From assembly GCF_017498545.1 (NCBI RefSeq), contig NZ_CP071793.1, forward strand, positions 1,860,001-1,924,000: DNA of 64,000 nucleotides. The letters are read 5' to 3'. A program made the translations under genes and the position numbers. The notes under the pieces were generated by a model, which saw nothing but the letters and a program-made list of their open reading frames with translations, was not told the DNA's origin and did not search any database. The DNA comes from Sulfidibacter corallicola (lineage in GTDB: Bacteria > Acidobacteriota > Holophagae > Acanthopleuribacterales > Acanthopleuribacteraceae). Shown piece by piece: positions 8,648 to 18,213 of the stretch (position 1 is the stretch's first letter; each line of letters begins with the position of its first letter).

Positions 8648-9592
8648 TCAGGGCGAGCCGCAGCGAACGCTGCGCAGTTCCAGAACGCGGCGATTGTGCT
8701 CCAGGCCGGTGATGCCACCGCCCTCGGTGATATAGAGCGAGCACGAATCGAACCCGGGCCCCCTGCCCCAGGCGATCGCGGTCGGGTTGGTGACGCCGTC
8801 GTCGAGTACGACGGAAATGGGCAGCTCGTCGTCGGGTCGCGCGTTCAAATCGACCGAGACCACCCGACCCTTGGCGAAGTCGACGCCGTAGAGCCGCTGG
8901 CCGCCGGCGTCCAGGACAATGTCGTCCAGCCACTCCAGGTGCAGGGGTTGCAGCACCTGCACGCTGTGCAGCCGTTCGCCGTCGCGGAGGTCGTGGACGT
9001 GAACCTTGCCGGTCGCCAGTTCGCCCACGTAGAGCTGACGGGTGGCGTCGTCGATGGCGAGCCCGTTGGCGTGGGTCAGGCCGTTGACGAAGGTACCCAC
9101 GATGCCGGTGTCCAAATTGATGCGGTAGACCGCGGCCTGGCCCGGCAGGAACGTGCCCGCGGTGGTGATGTACGCGTGGCCTCCGTGTAGCGCCAGGCCG
9201 TTGCCGGCACACGACAGCTCGGCGACGATGCGGTACATGCCGGGGTAATCGGCCTTGAATCCGACCAAGTAGTTATGGGGTAGTCGCCAGCGCCCGTCGA
9301 GCCGTACGACCACGGCAAAGATTTCGTCGTTCTCCGGATCGTAGGCCATGCCCAGTACGGACTTGAAGTCGTCCTGCATCAACTCCATGGCGTACTGGGT
9401 CTCGCCGCGGTAGATACGCCAGATCTCACCGTGCGTGTTCTCCGAAACGAAGAGGTTCCCTTTGCTGTCGAAGCACAGATTCTCCACCCAGGAAAATCCG
9501 TTGGCGATGGTGTTCAGGGCATGCGCCTGGGGGAGGCACAAAATGCAGAACCATCCCGCGAGAACGAGAAAGAATCGATGGAATCGTGTCAT
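8648..9592 (-). CDS. Secreted beta-propeller protein (SMP-30/NHL-like)
   Basis: The 314-aa protein starts MTRFHRFFLVLAGWFCILCLPQAHA, a clear Sec signal peptide with cleavage after AHA. The mature part repeats a blade pattern of the kind NGLAIDDATRQLYVGELATGKV, LCFDSKGNLFVSENTHGEIWRI and IVLDAGGQRLYGVDFAKGRVV, typical of six-bladed SMP-30/gluconolactonase, NHL or strictosidine-synthase-like propellers. The conserved catalytic metal ligands of SMP-30 cannot be assigned with confidence, so an enzymatic role is not claimed. It is likely periplasmic or extracellular. It converges with folC and no partner gene shares its strand. Confidence 0.75.
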   Translation of the reverse strand: MTRFHRFFLVLAGWFCILCLPQAHALNTIANGFSWVENLCFDSKGNLFVSENTHGEIWRIYRGETQYAMELMQDDFKSVLGMAYDPENDEIFAVVVRLDGRWRLPHNYLVGFKADYPGMYRIVAELSCAGNGLALHGGHAYITTAGTFLPGQAAVYRINLDTGIVGTFVNGLTHANGLAIDDATRQLYVGELATGKVHVHDLRDGERLHSVQVLQPLHLEWLDDIVLDAGGQRLYGVDFAKGRVVSVDLNARPDDELPISVVLDDGVTNPTAIAWGRGPGFDSCSLYITEGGGITGLEHNRRVLELRSVRCGSP

Positions 9593-10607
9593 GAGCGTCT
9601 ATCTCCTCGGCACCACGACCATCCAGCCAGCGAGTCGGGTGCGGTAAAGCAGGCATGTCTAGATTCATTACAAGGAGCAGAAGGGCAGGTCCGGAAGACC
9701 TGGAAAAGGTTCAGGTAGCGGGAACTAAATGGAGGAAGGACGTAAGGGCGGGGTGGCAAAAATTCCGAGATAGATCGGTGTGACGGGAGATGGCGTTTTT
9801 TGCCGAAGCGTATGCATTGATATTTGAAATCGCCTTATTCTAAGTGAGTCAAGCGTGAAATTCATCTAAATCTTACTCGTTTGTTACGCTGGACACATTT
9901 TTTCCCAGAAGAAAAACCTTTGGCGTTGGTACGGCGGTGTTCAGATTTTTGCGGATCGGATCTATGGCATTTTCGGAAGGCTTCGCCAAAACAAGGCTGG
10001 TGCCTGGCTGGACTTGAAGAAAGGAACCGCGAGGCGACGGCCCAAAATCTAGTCTTTGGCCTCGATCGGCGGCGGCTCCGGATGTTTGCCTTGAATGTTA
10101 AGATGTTTAAAACGTGGTGGCTGGATGTTTTCGTGCCTCGAGGCGGCGTCCGGCAATCGGTCAATGGGCAGGAGCGACCGTGCGAAGGTGATTCCAGGCG
10201 ACGACTGGGACCCATCTTCCCGGCCTGCTCCCTGGGTTCGTTCCTTCATGGTTTTCCGAATTTTCCACGGACGTTCCGGACGGCGACCGCTTTTGCGTTC
10301 GGTTTGTGGGGTTTCCGCGTGAGGACGGCCGTGATCGGCGCGGATCGCGCACCGCCGATGTTGCCTGTCGCCGATTTTAGGAACATGCTAAATGCTTTGA
10401 TCCAGCAGGTTTAGTTTTTCGTGACGGAGAGGTCCGCGTACTTCTGGTTAGCATTTCGATGAGAATCCATTAGAATCATAGGCGTTATCACGGTTTTCCG
10501 AAGATACTCCGGTTATGGGATCTGCGTGTGACGGTCTCTTCGAGTTTGGATCGAGTCATGGTGTGTGACGTCCCGGATGGTATGTGTCGTACCGGCAGGT
10601 GGGCCAC
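9593..10607. other. 1-kb intergenic region, no supported gene
   Basis: This stretch lies between two divergently read genes and should hold both promoters: an AT-rich patch at about 9800-9900 and another at about 10380-10500. Several open frames exist (for example 9881-10414, plus strand) but they lack ribosome sites, have random-looking composition and overlap one another on both strands. I see no RNA gene or mobile element. Confidence 0.5.
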
Positions 10608-12932
10608 GTGTTGAAACTTCATATTATTCCCGGCGAAAGCGAGCCCTTTTTCCACATGGTCCAGGGAACCAATCTCGTGATCGGCCGATCGCCTTCCGCG
10701 GATCTGGTGATCCCGGAGCAGAGCATCTCGCGCCGCCATGCCCGCATGTTCTGCCGCGAAAAGCAGTGGTTCATCGAGGACTTGGGTTCGCACAACGGCA
10801 CGGTGGTCAACGATTACCTGGTGCGGCATCCCACGGTGTTGACGCCAGGAGCGGTGGTGCGGCTTTCCAACGCCAAGATCATCGTGAACAAGTATCAGGA
10901 GGACGAGACCCTGACCGGTGATCACGACCGCCCGATGGGGTCGCATCGCCTGTTCAAGAGCGCCTCCGAGATGCTCGACAGCGCGCCGGGCAACGTTTTG
11001 ACGGTAGAAGGGGAGCAGGAGCTGCGACGCGCTGCCGATCGGCTCAAGCTGCTCAACGACATTCACGCCGCCCTCAGCCACCCGATCACCCGGGAAGAGT
11101 TGTTGGATCTGGTCCTGGAGCGGGTTTTCGGACTGCTGAATCCCGAAGAGGGCGCTATTTTCCTGAAGGACGCCGACGGCGAATTCACGCCCGCGGCCAC
11201 CCGAACGGTCTATCCGCCGGCCAATCCCCATACCTTCACCTATTCGCGCAGCCTGGTTCGCGAAGTCACCGAAAAGCGCATGGCGGCCCTGGTGGCCGAT
11301 GCCGAGAACGACGAACGCTTCTCCGGTTCCAACAGCATCGTGGGCATGGGCGTGCGCTCGCTGGTCGCCGCGCCGCTGTTGGATTCCGAAGGCGCGCTGG
11401 GCATGATCGTGCTCGTGTCGCGCGCCTTCGTGCGCCAGTTCTCCGAGGAGGACATGGCGCTGCTGGTGTCGCTGGCCTCGGTGGCCGCGCTACGGCTGCG
11501 CAACATGATCCTGGTGGACGAAGCGGCCGAACAACTGCGCCGCCTCAACCGCACCCTCGAAAAGAAGGTGGCCGAGCGGACGCGCGAGTTGCAGGCGCGC
11601 AACGAAGAGCTGGCCGGACTGGATCGCGTCGTCCGTATGACCAATCGCGAGCTGGCCCTGGATCGTGTGGTCCAGACGATTCTCGACCAGGGGCTGATCC
11701 TCTTTCCCCAGACCGAGCGCGGCGCTTATCTGCAGTGGGACGAGCGTTGCGAGGTCTTCCGGTTCGCGGCCACCGCGGGATACGAAACCGAACAGTTGGG
11801 CGATGTGAGCTTCACCCGCGCCGAACTGGAGAAAAATTACATGACCAGTGCCTCCGAGGTTCACGAGGGCGTCTTTTTGCGGCGGACCCTGACCGACGAG
11901 CTGGATACGGCGATCCAGCCCGGCGCCACGCTCTCGATGGCCGTCAACCTCAACGATCGACTGGTGGGCTATCTCGTGCTCGACTGTTTTTCGCGCGCCG
12001 ATGCCTTCGACGAGGCCGACGCCCGCAAGCTCGAGCGCTACCGCGAACACGCCATTTCGGCGGTGGCCAAGGCCCGTTACGTTCAGGAGTTGCACGACAA
12101 GAATCAGGAAATCGTGCGCAAGCAGAGCCAGTTGATCATGAAGGAGAAGATGGCCTCGATCGGGACGCTCGCCGCCGGCATCGCCCACGAGATCAAGAAC
12201 CCGCTGAATTTCATCAACAACCTGGCCGAAGTGGCGGACGAGCTGGTGCGCGATCTCGAGGACAAACTGGGCGAATGCCGCGAGCAGTTCGAAGCGGACG
12301 ATTTCGACCAGATTCGCGACCTGGTGCAGGATCTGGAGCAGAATGCCGGGGTTTCCCGCGAGCAGGGACGCAAGGCCGACCGCATCGTCACCAGCATGAT
12401 GGACCTGGCCCAGGCCTCCAGCAAGAACCGCCGTTTGGTGGATTTCAATGCGCTCATCGAAAAGTACTCCAGCATGGCCTATCACGGCATCGGCGACCTG
12501 GAGCAGAAGAACTGTCCGCTGGTGATCGAAAAGGAGTTGGACTCCGAGGTGGGCATGGTCGTCGTGGGCCCGCAGAGTCTCAGTCGCACGGTCATCAACC
12601 TGGTCACCAACGCCATCGAGTCGGTCCTGACCAAGTGGATCAACCTGGGCGACGGCTACCAGCCCCAGGTGCAGGTGTCCACGGTGACCCAGTCCGAGGT
12701 CATCGAACTGCGCGTGCGCGACAACGGGATGGGGATCCCGGCAGCCGATCGCGACCGCATTTTTACGCCCTTTTTCACCACCAAACCCGGTGGCAAGAAC
12801 ATCGGTTTGGGCCTTTCGATCGCCTACGACATCGTGGTCCTGGAACACCACGGCAGTTTCGACGTGCAGACGTTGGAAGGCGAACACACGGAAATGATCG
12901 TGCGCATCCCGAGGACGTTGCGGGAAGAATAG
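10608..12932 (+). CDS. Sensor histidine kinase with FHA and two GAF domains
   Basis: The 774-aa cytoplasmic kinase begins with an FHA domain (about 1-95: LVIGRSPSADLVIP, SISRRHARM, LGSHNGTVVND), a phosphothreonine reader. A first GAF domain follows (about 140-305). A coiled-coil linker (EQLRRLNRTLEKKVAERTRELQ) leads into a second GAF (about 345-490), then the HisKA H-box with phosphorylatable His527 in AGIAHEIKNPLNF and an HATPase domain with N-box NLVTNAIES, DNGMGIP and GLGLSIAYD. No membrane segment is present. I start at GTG 10608 (MLKLHIIPGE), because AGGTGG lies at the right distance and FHA begins there; GTG 10584 is possible. The FHA domain suggests cross-talk with Ser/Thr kinases such as the one at 57892. 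No response regulator is adjacent. Confidence 0.9.
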   Translation: MLKLHIIPGESEPFFHMVQGTNLVIGRSPSADLVIPEQSISRRHARMFCREKQWFIEDLGSHNGTVVNDYLVRHPTVLTPGAVVRLSNAKIIVNKYQEDETLTGDHDRPMGSHRLFKSASEMLDSAPGNVLTVEGEQELRRAADRLKLLNDIHAALSHPITREELLDLVLERVFGLLNPEEGAIFLKDADGEFTPAATRTVYPPANPHTFTYSRSLVREVTEKRMAALVADAENDERFSGSNSIVGMGVRSLVAAPLLDSEGALGMIVLVSRAFVRQFSEEDMALLVSLASVAALRLRNMILVDEAAEQLRRLNRTLEKKVAERTRELQARNEELAGLDRVVRMTNRELALDRVVQTILDQGLILFPQTERGAYLQWDERCEVFRFAATAGYETEQLGDVSFTRAELEKNYMTSASEVHEGVFLRRTLTDELDTAIQPGATLSMAVNLNDRLVGYLVLDCFSRADAFDEADARKLERYREHAISAVAKARYVQELHDKNQEIVRKQSQLIMKEKMASIGTLAAGIAHEIKNPLNFINNLAEVADELVRDLEDKLGECREQFEADDFDQIRDLVQDLEQNAGVSREQGRKADRIVTSMMDLAQASSKNRRLVDFNALIEKYSSMAYHGIGDLEQKNCPLVIEKELDSEVGMVVVGPQSLSRTVINLVTNAIESVLTKWINLGDGYQPQVQVSTVTQSEVIELRVRDNGMGIPAADRDRIFTPFFTTKPGGKNIGLGLSIAYDIVVLEHHGSFDVQTLEGEHTEMIVRIPRTLREE

Positions 12933-13949
12933 GCGCCGGTGGCTCGGGTAATCCGAGCGGGGCGACGAGCGCCTGATCCGAAAAATGACGACCGTGGTTC
13001 GGTGAAAACCGGATGACGGTAATTACCTTTTGCGAGGCAAAAACAGGTAATGCCTGTTGTTTGCGAAAATTTGGAAAATGATGATTGACCCGACAATTGA
13101 GTCGTGTTTATGATTAGAGGTGTTGCGATAGCCAACGAGATCGGGCGTAAATCGCATCCCCTGACCCTTCGTGTCGATTTTTTCGCCCGATGACCCTGTG
13201 CTTTTTCATGTCGCACAACCGGTCCCGTTTCCTTTCCGGTACGGCAACCATTCGTGCTTCTTTTCACAACCCTGCTGATCGCCCCTCTCTCCATGAGTTT
13301 CCCATTCACGAAGGGATCGTGTATCGCATTCCGTCATTCGTTTCCACGAAGCGAGGCCGGCTTCGGTACCGCGTTACCCGTAGTCCTTGAGAAAATAGTG
13401 TTCACCGGTTTTCTCCCGAGGCACGAGGCGCTTGGGATGGATGTTTCTCGATTTTTTCGAATCCGGCAGTGTCGCAGTGGCGACCTTGAATTATTGATGG
13501 AAAGAGGCGCGCAGCAGATGGCATTCCGCCGTGTCCGACAACCGCGGTCTGGTATGCGCTTCCGGCGACAGTTCTCCTATCACCATGTCGGACGCCCCAA
13601 GCGAGGCCTTTGATTCCCTCGCCATCGGGGGAGGGGACAGCGCGGGTGCGTCGCTCGCTCGTTCGCCGAGCGGTTCAAGATTATATCTCCCTCGGGCGGG
13701 TCTGTCTTCGGATCGACCTGTTCCACCACCGGGCATTCGTCTCCCAGCGGATGTCCGGTTTTTTTTATTGTGAGCTTCCTCGCGAATGGTGGTTCCGATG
13801 GCTTGACCCGGCACCCGGGATCTGGGCATGATATGGAATTCTCGTCCTGTCCCCATATATCCTGCCTATTGGGCAAGCTAAATTATCGATGCGGAACCCT
13901 GACGCACCTGTCTCTTCTTGCGTCCTGGCGCCCGAAAAGGAGCCCCCAC
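12933..13949. other. 1-kb intergenic region, no supported gene
   Basis: Just after the kinase stop, GCTCGG-GTAAT-CCGAGC (12942-12958) could form a 6-bp hairpin without a T-tract, a weak terminator candidate. The rest holds only short overlapping open frames on both strands with no ribosome sites. The 13860-13949 end carries the leader of the next gene. Confidence 0.5.
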
Positions 13950-14696
13950 ATGCTGGCCCCATTGCTCTGTTTGCTTCTGCTGCCGAGTGGAGAGCCGCCG
14001 GCGACAACCGATTGGCACATTGAAAAGTACGAGTGGGAAGGCGTCGTCAAAGCCCACCACCCGATCGAGATCGTCAACGATTACGGCGATGTGCGCACGC
14101 GTTTGGCCAACGATCAAACCCTCGCGGTGTCGGGCATGATCCAGCGCGCACCCACCGATCCCGACAACATGAAAATCAAAGTGGAACAGACGACCGAGAA
14201 GACGGTGATTCGGGTTACCTTTCCCGGTGAGGTGCAAGGCGCCCCCCTGCGGCGGCGAATCGACGTCACGGCGTTCATTCCCAAGCAGTCACCCCTGACG
14301 ATTCGCACCTATCGCGGTTTGATCGAAGCCAAGGGCCTCGAGAGCGACCTGTTGCTGTCGACGGATCAGGGACGCGTCGTCTTTTCGACGACCGGCACGG
14401 CGGAAGTCAGCACCCGGCAAGGTGATGTGAAGGGCTACTTCAAGACGGCCAGCTGGTCCAAACCGCCGCGGTTCACCTCGGTGCTCGGCAACCTGATGCT
14501 TCACTTCCCGAAGGCGACCGATGCGGTGGTCGATGTGGCGACGCGCGGCAAGATCACCAGCGACTACACGATGGAACTCAGCTTCGAGGATGCCTCACGG
14601 CTGAAGAAGGCCCGGGTGAAACTGGGTTCGGGCAAGGTTCCGGTCACCATCGACGCGGGCCGCGGCAACGTGGAGCTGTTGCGCGGCATTCACTGA
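13950..14696 (+). CDS. Secreted beta-strand-rich protein of unknown function (DUF4097-like)
   Basis: I start at ATG 13950, which has AGGAG eight bases upstream and gives a signal peptide (MLAPLLCLLLLPSGEPP); longer versions of the frame have no leader. The 248-aa product is built of alternating beta strands such as IEIVNDYGDVRTRLA, LTIRTYRGLIEAKGL, LLLSTDQGRVVFSTTGTAEVSTRQGDVKGYF and VTIDAGRGNVELLRG. The recurring G-x-V/I-x steps resemble the right-handed beta-helix of DUF4097 putative adhesins. Function is unknown. Its stop overlaps by 7 bases the stop region of the convergent hemerythrin gene. Confidence 0.65.
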   Translation: MLAPLLCLLLLPSGEPPATTDWHIEKYEWEGVVKAHHPIEIVNDYGDVRTRLANDQTLAVSGMIQRAPTDPDNMKIKVEQTTEKTVIRVTFPGEVQGAPLRRRIDVTAFIPKQSPLTIRTYRGLIEAKGLESDLLLSTDQGRVVFSTTGTAEVSTRQGDVKGYFKTASWSKPPRFTSVLGNLMLHFPKATDAVVDVATRGKITSDYTMELSFEDASRLKKARVKLGSGKVPVTIDAGRGNVELLRGIH

Positions 14697-15214
14697 GTCG
14701 GCGACGTGCGATCGAGGTACGCCTGCCAGGTGGCCTCGATCTGCGCGAGCCGATCGCGGCGTTCGGCGATCGTGGAAACCTGGTCCAGGAGAGGGAAAAG
14801 CGCCATTTCTTCGCGTTGCTCGTGGTGCTCGCACAGGTGCTTGAACGTGGTTTCGAAGTCCAGAAGGGCCAAGAGGGCGCGATTCTCGTCGCGGCGCCCG
14901 GTGGCCTGGGGCAGGGCTTCCAACTGGGTGGTGGCGCGTGCCAGCAGGCGTCGCAATTTCTCGTGTTCGCCCAGGTAGACGCGGGCGGGCCAGCGCTCCA
15001 CCTTGCCCGCGCGGGCCATCAACGGCAGCAACAGCCCCTCCTCGTGCTCCATGTGCAGCAGCAGGCCCTCGCGGAACCTGGCCAACGCCGACGAGGCGCC
15101 GGGCCAATCGCGATCGAGCAAGGCTTCCTGGTGGCGTAGAAACAGTTCCGCCATTTGGACGTGGATCTCCGCCAGCATCGCGAATTCGGGGGTCGGGTTG
15201 GCCTGCTCGCTCAT
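14690..15214 (-). CDS. Hemerythrin HHE-domain protein
   Basis: The 174-aa all-helical protein has the spacing of histidines and acids expected for a di-iron hemerythrin/HHE domain: His23-type residues in IHVQMAELFLRHQEALL, HMEHEEGLLLPLM, YLGEHEKLRRLL, and FKHLCEHHEQREEMALFPLLD. Such proteins bind oxygen, NO or iron. The start ATG overlaps the TGA of the upstream gene (ATGA), so the two are translated as a pair. The start is fixed by that overlap; longer readings run through the upstream gene in another phase. The product is cytoplasmic, without signal peptide. Confidence 0.8.
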   Translation of the reverse strand: MSEQANPTPEFAMLAEIHVQMAELFLRHQEALLDRDWPGASSALARFREGLLLHMEHEEGLLLPLMARAGKVERWPARVYLGEHEKLRRLLARATTQLEALPQATGRRDENRALLALLDFETTFKHLCEHHEQREEMALFPLLDQVSTIAERRDRLAQIEATWQAYLDRTSPTQ

Positions 15215-15795
15215 GGGTGACGTTCCGCGTCGCGGGGGACGAAGCTTTCGAAATAGTCGCGGCCGGCATCGCCGCTGAGTGCCGCGGTCTCCGCGATTAG
15301 GGTGCGGTCGTCCCCGGCCGCGCCTGGCGATCCGACGTTGTGGCAGGCGCGAATCAGATCGTTTGTGGCCGCATCGATCCGGCGGTGGATGTCGCGATGG
15401 TCGAGGATGGCTAGCAGGGTCCAGATCTCGCGGGCCTTTTCCGGAGCCAGGATCTCGTGGGCCAGCAGGGATACGGCCGTTTCCACGATGGTGAGCCATT
15501 CGGCACGGGCCATGGGGGCCTCGTCCAGCAGCGTGCGCACGGTGGCGCGATCCTCGGGATCGGCCTCGCGATAGCGTGTCGCCAGCGACCACGCTTGTGC
15601 GGTAAAGGCCTGCCATGCCGGCGCGAAACCCTGGTCACCGGCTTCTTCGTTGAAACGTCGGTAGCTTTCCCGGCCCTTGGTGGCGGCCAGTCGCAAGCCG
15701 TTCAGGTAGTCGCGGGCTTCAAAGAACCGTTCGCGGCGGGCACGGTCGAAGTCTTGAAACGCCAGGCGATAAGGGCTCACGTCGAGATTGCTCAT
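15211..15795 (-). CDS. Conserved-looking helical protein of unknown function, coupled to hemerythrin
   Basis: The 194-aa protein (MSNLDVSPYRLAFQDFDRAR...) is soluble, acidic and helix-rich; I do not recognise the family. ATG 15795 is preceded by AAAGGAA at good spacing, whereas the upstream ATG at 15831 lacks one. It shares a 4-base ATGA overlap with the downstream hemerythrin gene, so the two are very likely co-expressed and may act together in sensing or storing iron, oxygen or NO. Two histidines (IIDHRDIHRRI-like segment and RACHN) are visible, but no metal site can be claimed. Confidence 0.6.
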   Translation of the reverse strand: MSNLDVSPYRLAFQDFDRARRERFFEARDYLNGLRLAATKGRESYRRFNEEAGDQGFAPAWQAFTAQAWSLATRYREADPEDRATVRTLLDEAPMARAEWLTIVETAVSLLAHEILAPEKAREIWTLLAILDHRDIHRRIDAATNDLIRACHNVGSPGAAGDDRTLIAETAALSGDAGRDYFESFVPRDAERHP

Positions 15796-16132
15796 CGCGA
15801 ATTCCTTTCGATCCGAATGACGCGTGGACACATCCCGACGGTCGGTGGAACTCGGGACGACGACGCGCGGCCATATCTTAGCCCGAAGCGGGGGTGACGG
15901 TCCACCGGCCGCCTCGTTTCGGCGCGATCGAAGGGATGCCGCGTGTGGGAATCTCGCGAAGTTCGGGTGTCCTCTTCTGTGAAATCGGGCGTCGATCCGA
16001 TGGGTGAAGAAGGTGCGGGGTCATGGATGACGGCGGGTTCTTCGGTGTTCGGCGGCTGCGGATCGAAGGTGTTGGCCTTTCCGCGCCGATGATCGCGCCC
16101 AACCTTCTGAACGAACGCGAGAAGGAGTTTCG
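15796..16132. other. Divergent intergenic region
   Basis: These 337 bp separate the hemerythrin pair (minus strand) from the scramblase-like gene (plus strand) and should hold both promoters. No gene or repeat is evident. The right end carries the ribosome site GAGAAGGAG of the next gene. Confidence 0.5.
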
Positions 16133-16909
16133 ATGAGTCATTGTCCCAATTGTGGCGCCCAGCGGCAGCGTGAAGCGTTGGAGTGCGCCGCCTGCGGTAT
16201 TGTCTACGCCAAATTTGCGCGGCGCCGGGAGCGTCCGAGCCCACGATCCGAAGGGATCTTTTCGCCGGAGGATGGTCACGCTCCTGGTCTGCTGCGCCTG
16301 ATCGGCAACCGCCGCCGATTGTTCATCGAGCAGCAGTTCGTGAGTTGGTGGGAGGTGTTGACCGAGTGGGAAAAGCCCAATCAGTACGCCGTGAGCGGCG
16401 AGGACGGCCGCCTGTTGGGCTCCATTCAGGAGCGGCGCAAGGGCATCGGCGGGCTGCTGCAGCGCCTTTTCCTGGGCTCTCATCGTCCCTTGGATGTCGC
16501 GGTGATCACGGGTAACCAGGTCGTCCTCGATTTGATGCGCCCGTTTTTCTTCTTTTTCTCCGAGTTGGACGTGGTGACCCCCGAGGGCCGGTTCCTGGGT
16601 CGCATTCGTCGCCGCTTCAGCCTGTTGAACCGCCGCTACGACCTGGAAGATGGTGACGGGCACATCTTTGCGGAGATCCGCAGTCCCTTTTTCCGAATTT
16701 GGACCTTTACGATTTTCGGGATCGACGGCGAGCGTTTGGGGGTGATTTCCAAGAAGTGGTCGGGTCTGGGCAAGGAGATGTTTTCCGACATCGACAACTT
16801 CGTGGTGGACTACGGCGACACGGGATGGAGTTCGTCTCAGCGCGCGGTGATCTTCGCGGCCGCGCTGAGCATCGACTTCGATTTTTTCGAAAACAACCAC
16901 CAAGATTGA
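16133..16909 (+). CDS. Zinc-ribbon plus scramblase-like (LURP-one/Tubby-fold) protein
   Basis: The 258-aa protein starts with a four-cysteine zinc ribbon (Cys4, Cys7, Cys18, Cys21 in CPNCGA...CAACGIVY). The rest (about 50-250) is a 12-strand-like barrel pattern with LFIEQQFVSWWEVLTEWEKPNQYAV, GRLLGSIQERR, RRRFSLLNRRYDLEDGDGHIFAEI and SDIDNFVVDYGD, characteristic of the phospholipid scramblase/LURP-one superfamily. Bacterial members are usually annotated 'scramblase', but lipid scrambling by them is unproven. The start has GAGAAGGAG seven bases upstream. It stands alone; no operon partner is visible. Confidence 0.75.
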   Translation: MSHCPNCGAQRQREALECAACGIVYAKFARRRERPSPRSEGIFSPEDGHAPGLLRLIGNRRRLFIEQQFVSWWEVLTEWEKPNQYAVSGEDGRLLGSIQERRKGIGGLLQRLFLGSHRPLDVAVITGNQVVLDLMRPFFFFFSELDVVTPEGRFLGRIRRRFSLLNRRYDLEDGDGHIFAEIRSPFFRIWTFTIFGIDGERLGVISKKWSGLGKEMFSDIDNFVVDYGDTGWSSSQRAVIFAAALSIDFDFFENNHQD

Positions 16910-16917
16910 GCCCCAAA

Positions 16918-17350
16918 ACTGTCCACTAAAAACACGAAAAAACACGAAATGGAACCTCTCGGCATCCCCTACTCAGTGATCCGATCGCTTCTACGATGGG
17001 TTCCCCGAACACATTCTGTTGTTTATCAGTCGGTTAGCTCCCAGGACAAAAACGTTGCCCAAAAGGCCGACGGGTTTGGCTCCTTTGAGGCGACGCGTCA
17101 CACGCGGCATTTGATGACTTGTCCACTCATCACGCGGATCCACACGACTACGAACACCATCATTCCGTTCGAGGCCTCTTGCGTTGTTTTTTCTGGAACC
17201 GATCACAAATCCACATGACTCATAATAATAAATAGATGTTCATAAGCGATTGGTACTGTTGATTTTAATCTTGTGGTTTGTCCGGCGCACCTGTCCTGTG
17301 CCACGCATGGGTCCTGTCTATTCGTGTCATCCGTGTGCATTCGTGGAAAA
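16918..17350. repeat. Dispersed GTGT-module repeats (three copies) in a 510-bp gap
   Basis: The gap 16910-17420 carries degenerate copies of a module that reads TTCGTGT-n-CGTGTG-n-TTCGTGGA. One plus-strand copy is at 17321-17350. Two minus-strand copies are at about 16918-16950 and about 17118-17160, the latter two starting with TGTCCACT. The same module recurs as an inverted pair at 35326-35466, and its TGTCCAC end recurs near 55725. No gene is supported in the gap. Confidence 0.55.
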
Positions 17351-17420
17351 AATTCTCTATGTCGCGGAATCGTGGGCTCTTCCCGGCATTCTTTCTTCCG
17401 TTACCGAAGTGGACGGCGAA

Positions 17421-17795
17421 TCAGGCGTGCGTGGCGTAGATGGCGAGGACGCCGATGGCCAAAAAGAGCGGCCAGGACAGGTGTTTGCCGCGAGACCCGA
17501 CGACCGAAATGGCGAAGTGGATCAGAAAGGTGCCGCCGACGATGAGCCCGAGCCCCTTCACCGTGACGGGCGGGTGCGCCAAGGCGATCAGGACCGAGGC
17601 GAGTCCCAGCCAGGCGACGGTGGTGACGTGCCACGCGAATCGAAGCGTGCGCGCGGTGAACTCGCTGCTGCCGAGGACTTTCGGAAGGTTTTCGCGGCGA
17701 AACAGGCGGGTGAGGATATAGCGCTCGCCGAGAATCGAATGCGCCATGCCCACCAAAAGAATGAGGAACGCCGCCAGATAGAGCCCGATCTCCAT
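17421..17795 (-). CDS. Small four-helix integral membrane protein
   Basis: The 124-aa protein consists almost entirely of four hydrophobic helices: LYLAAFLILLVGMAHSILG, TVAWLGLASVLIALA, LGLIVGGTFLIHFAISVVG and SWPLFLAIGVLAIYATHA. A basic cytoplasmic-type loop (RLFRRENLPK) follows the first helix, which fits positive-inside topology. I chose ATG 17795 (AGGTG close upstream) because the longer open frame back to 18056 adds a soluble segment with no ribosome site. Function is unknown. Confidence 0.65.
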   Translation of the reverse strand: MEIGLYLAAFLILLVGMAHSILGERYILTRLFRRENLPKVLGSSEFTARTLRFAWHVTTVAWLGLASVLIALAHPPVTVKGLGLIVGGTFLIHFAISVVGSRGKHLSWPLFLAIGVLAIYATHA

Positions 17796-18213
17796 AATCA
17801 CCTGGAAACGATCGATCTGTTTGGGTTGCCGCCAGCCTCGATCGGCTGTCGGTGGCTTCGAGTATAGGCCCGGCTTCCCGACCGAGGCAAGATCGGAGTT
17901 GGCGCCGAACCACATCGGTTCGATCGCGGATGTGGTTCGATCGGTCCCGGACGGGCGTGCGTGGCGAATGCCGTCCTGGATTCGAAAGGTGGTAACCCTG
18001 CGGTCCCAGTCGACTTTGACGAAGTACTGTTTTGAAGAATTTGCCGATATCGCCAAAAATACGGTGTTTTGATGATATCAATAATCCTCTAGAGGGTTTT
18101 TTAGTCTTGATTTTCAATGTGACTTTGATTTTTCAAATTGTTGTCGTTGTGGTGGAGGTGGGCTAGAATTTTTGAAATTTCCCGAAATATCACTGCTCGA
18201 TGGAGGTCTTTCT
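17796..18213. other. Divergent intergenic region, AT-rich toward the right
   Basis: The 418 bp separate the small membrane protein and the large zincin gene. From about 18040 to 18190 the DNA becomes clearly AT-rich (for example the TGATATCA-containing stretch near 18073 and TTGATTTTTCAAATTG near 18125), fitting a promoter for the plus-strand gene and marking the left edge of the lower-GC island. Confidence 0.45.

Noticed and set aside
9881..10414. 177-codon plus-strand open frame before the FHA kinase
   Set aside because: No ribosome site, random composition, overlapped by open frames on the other strand.
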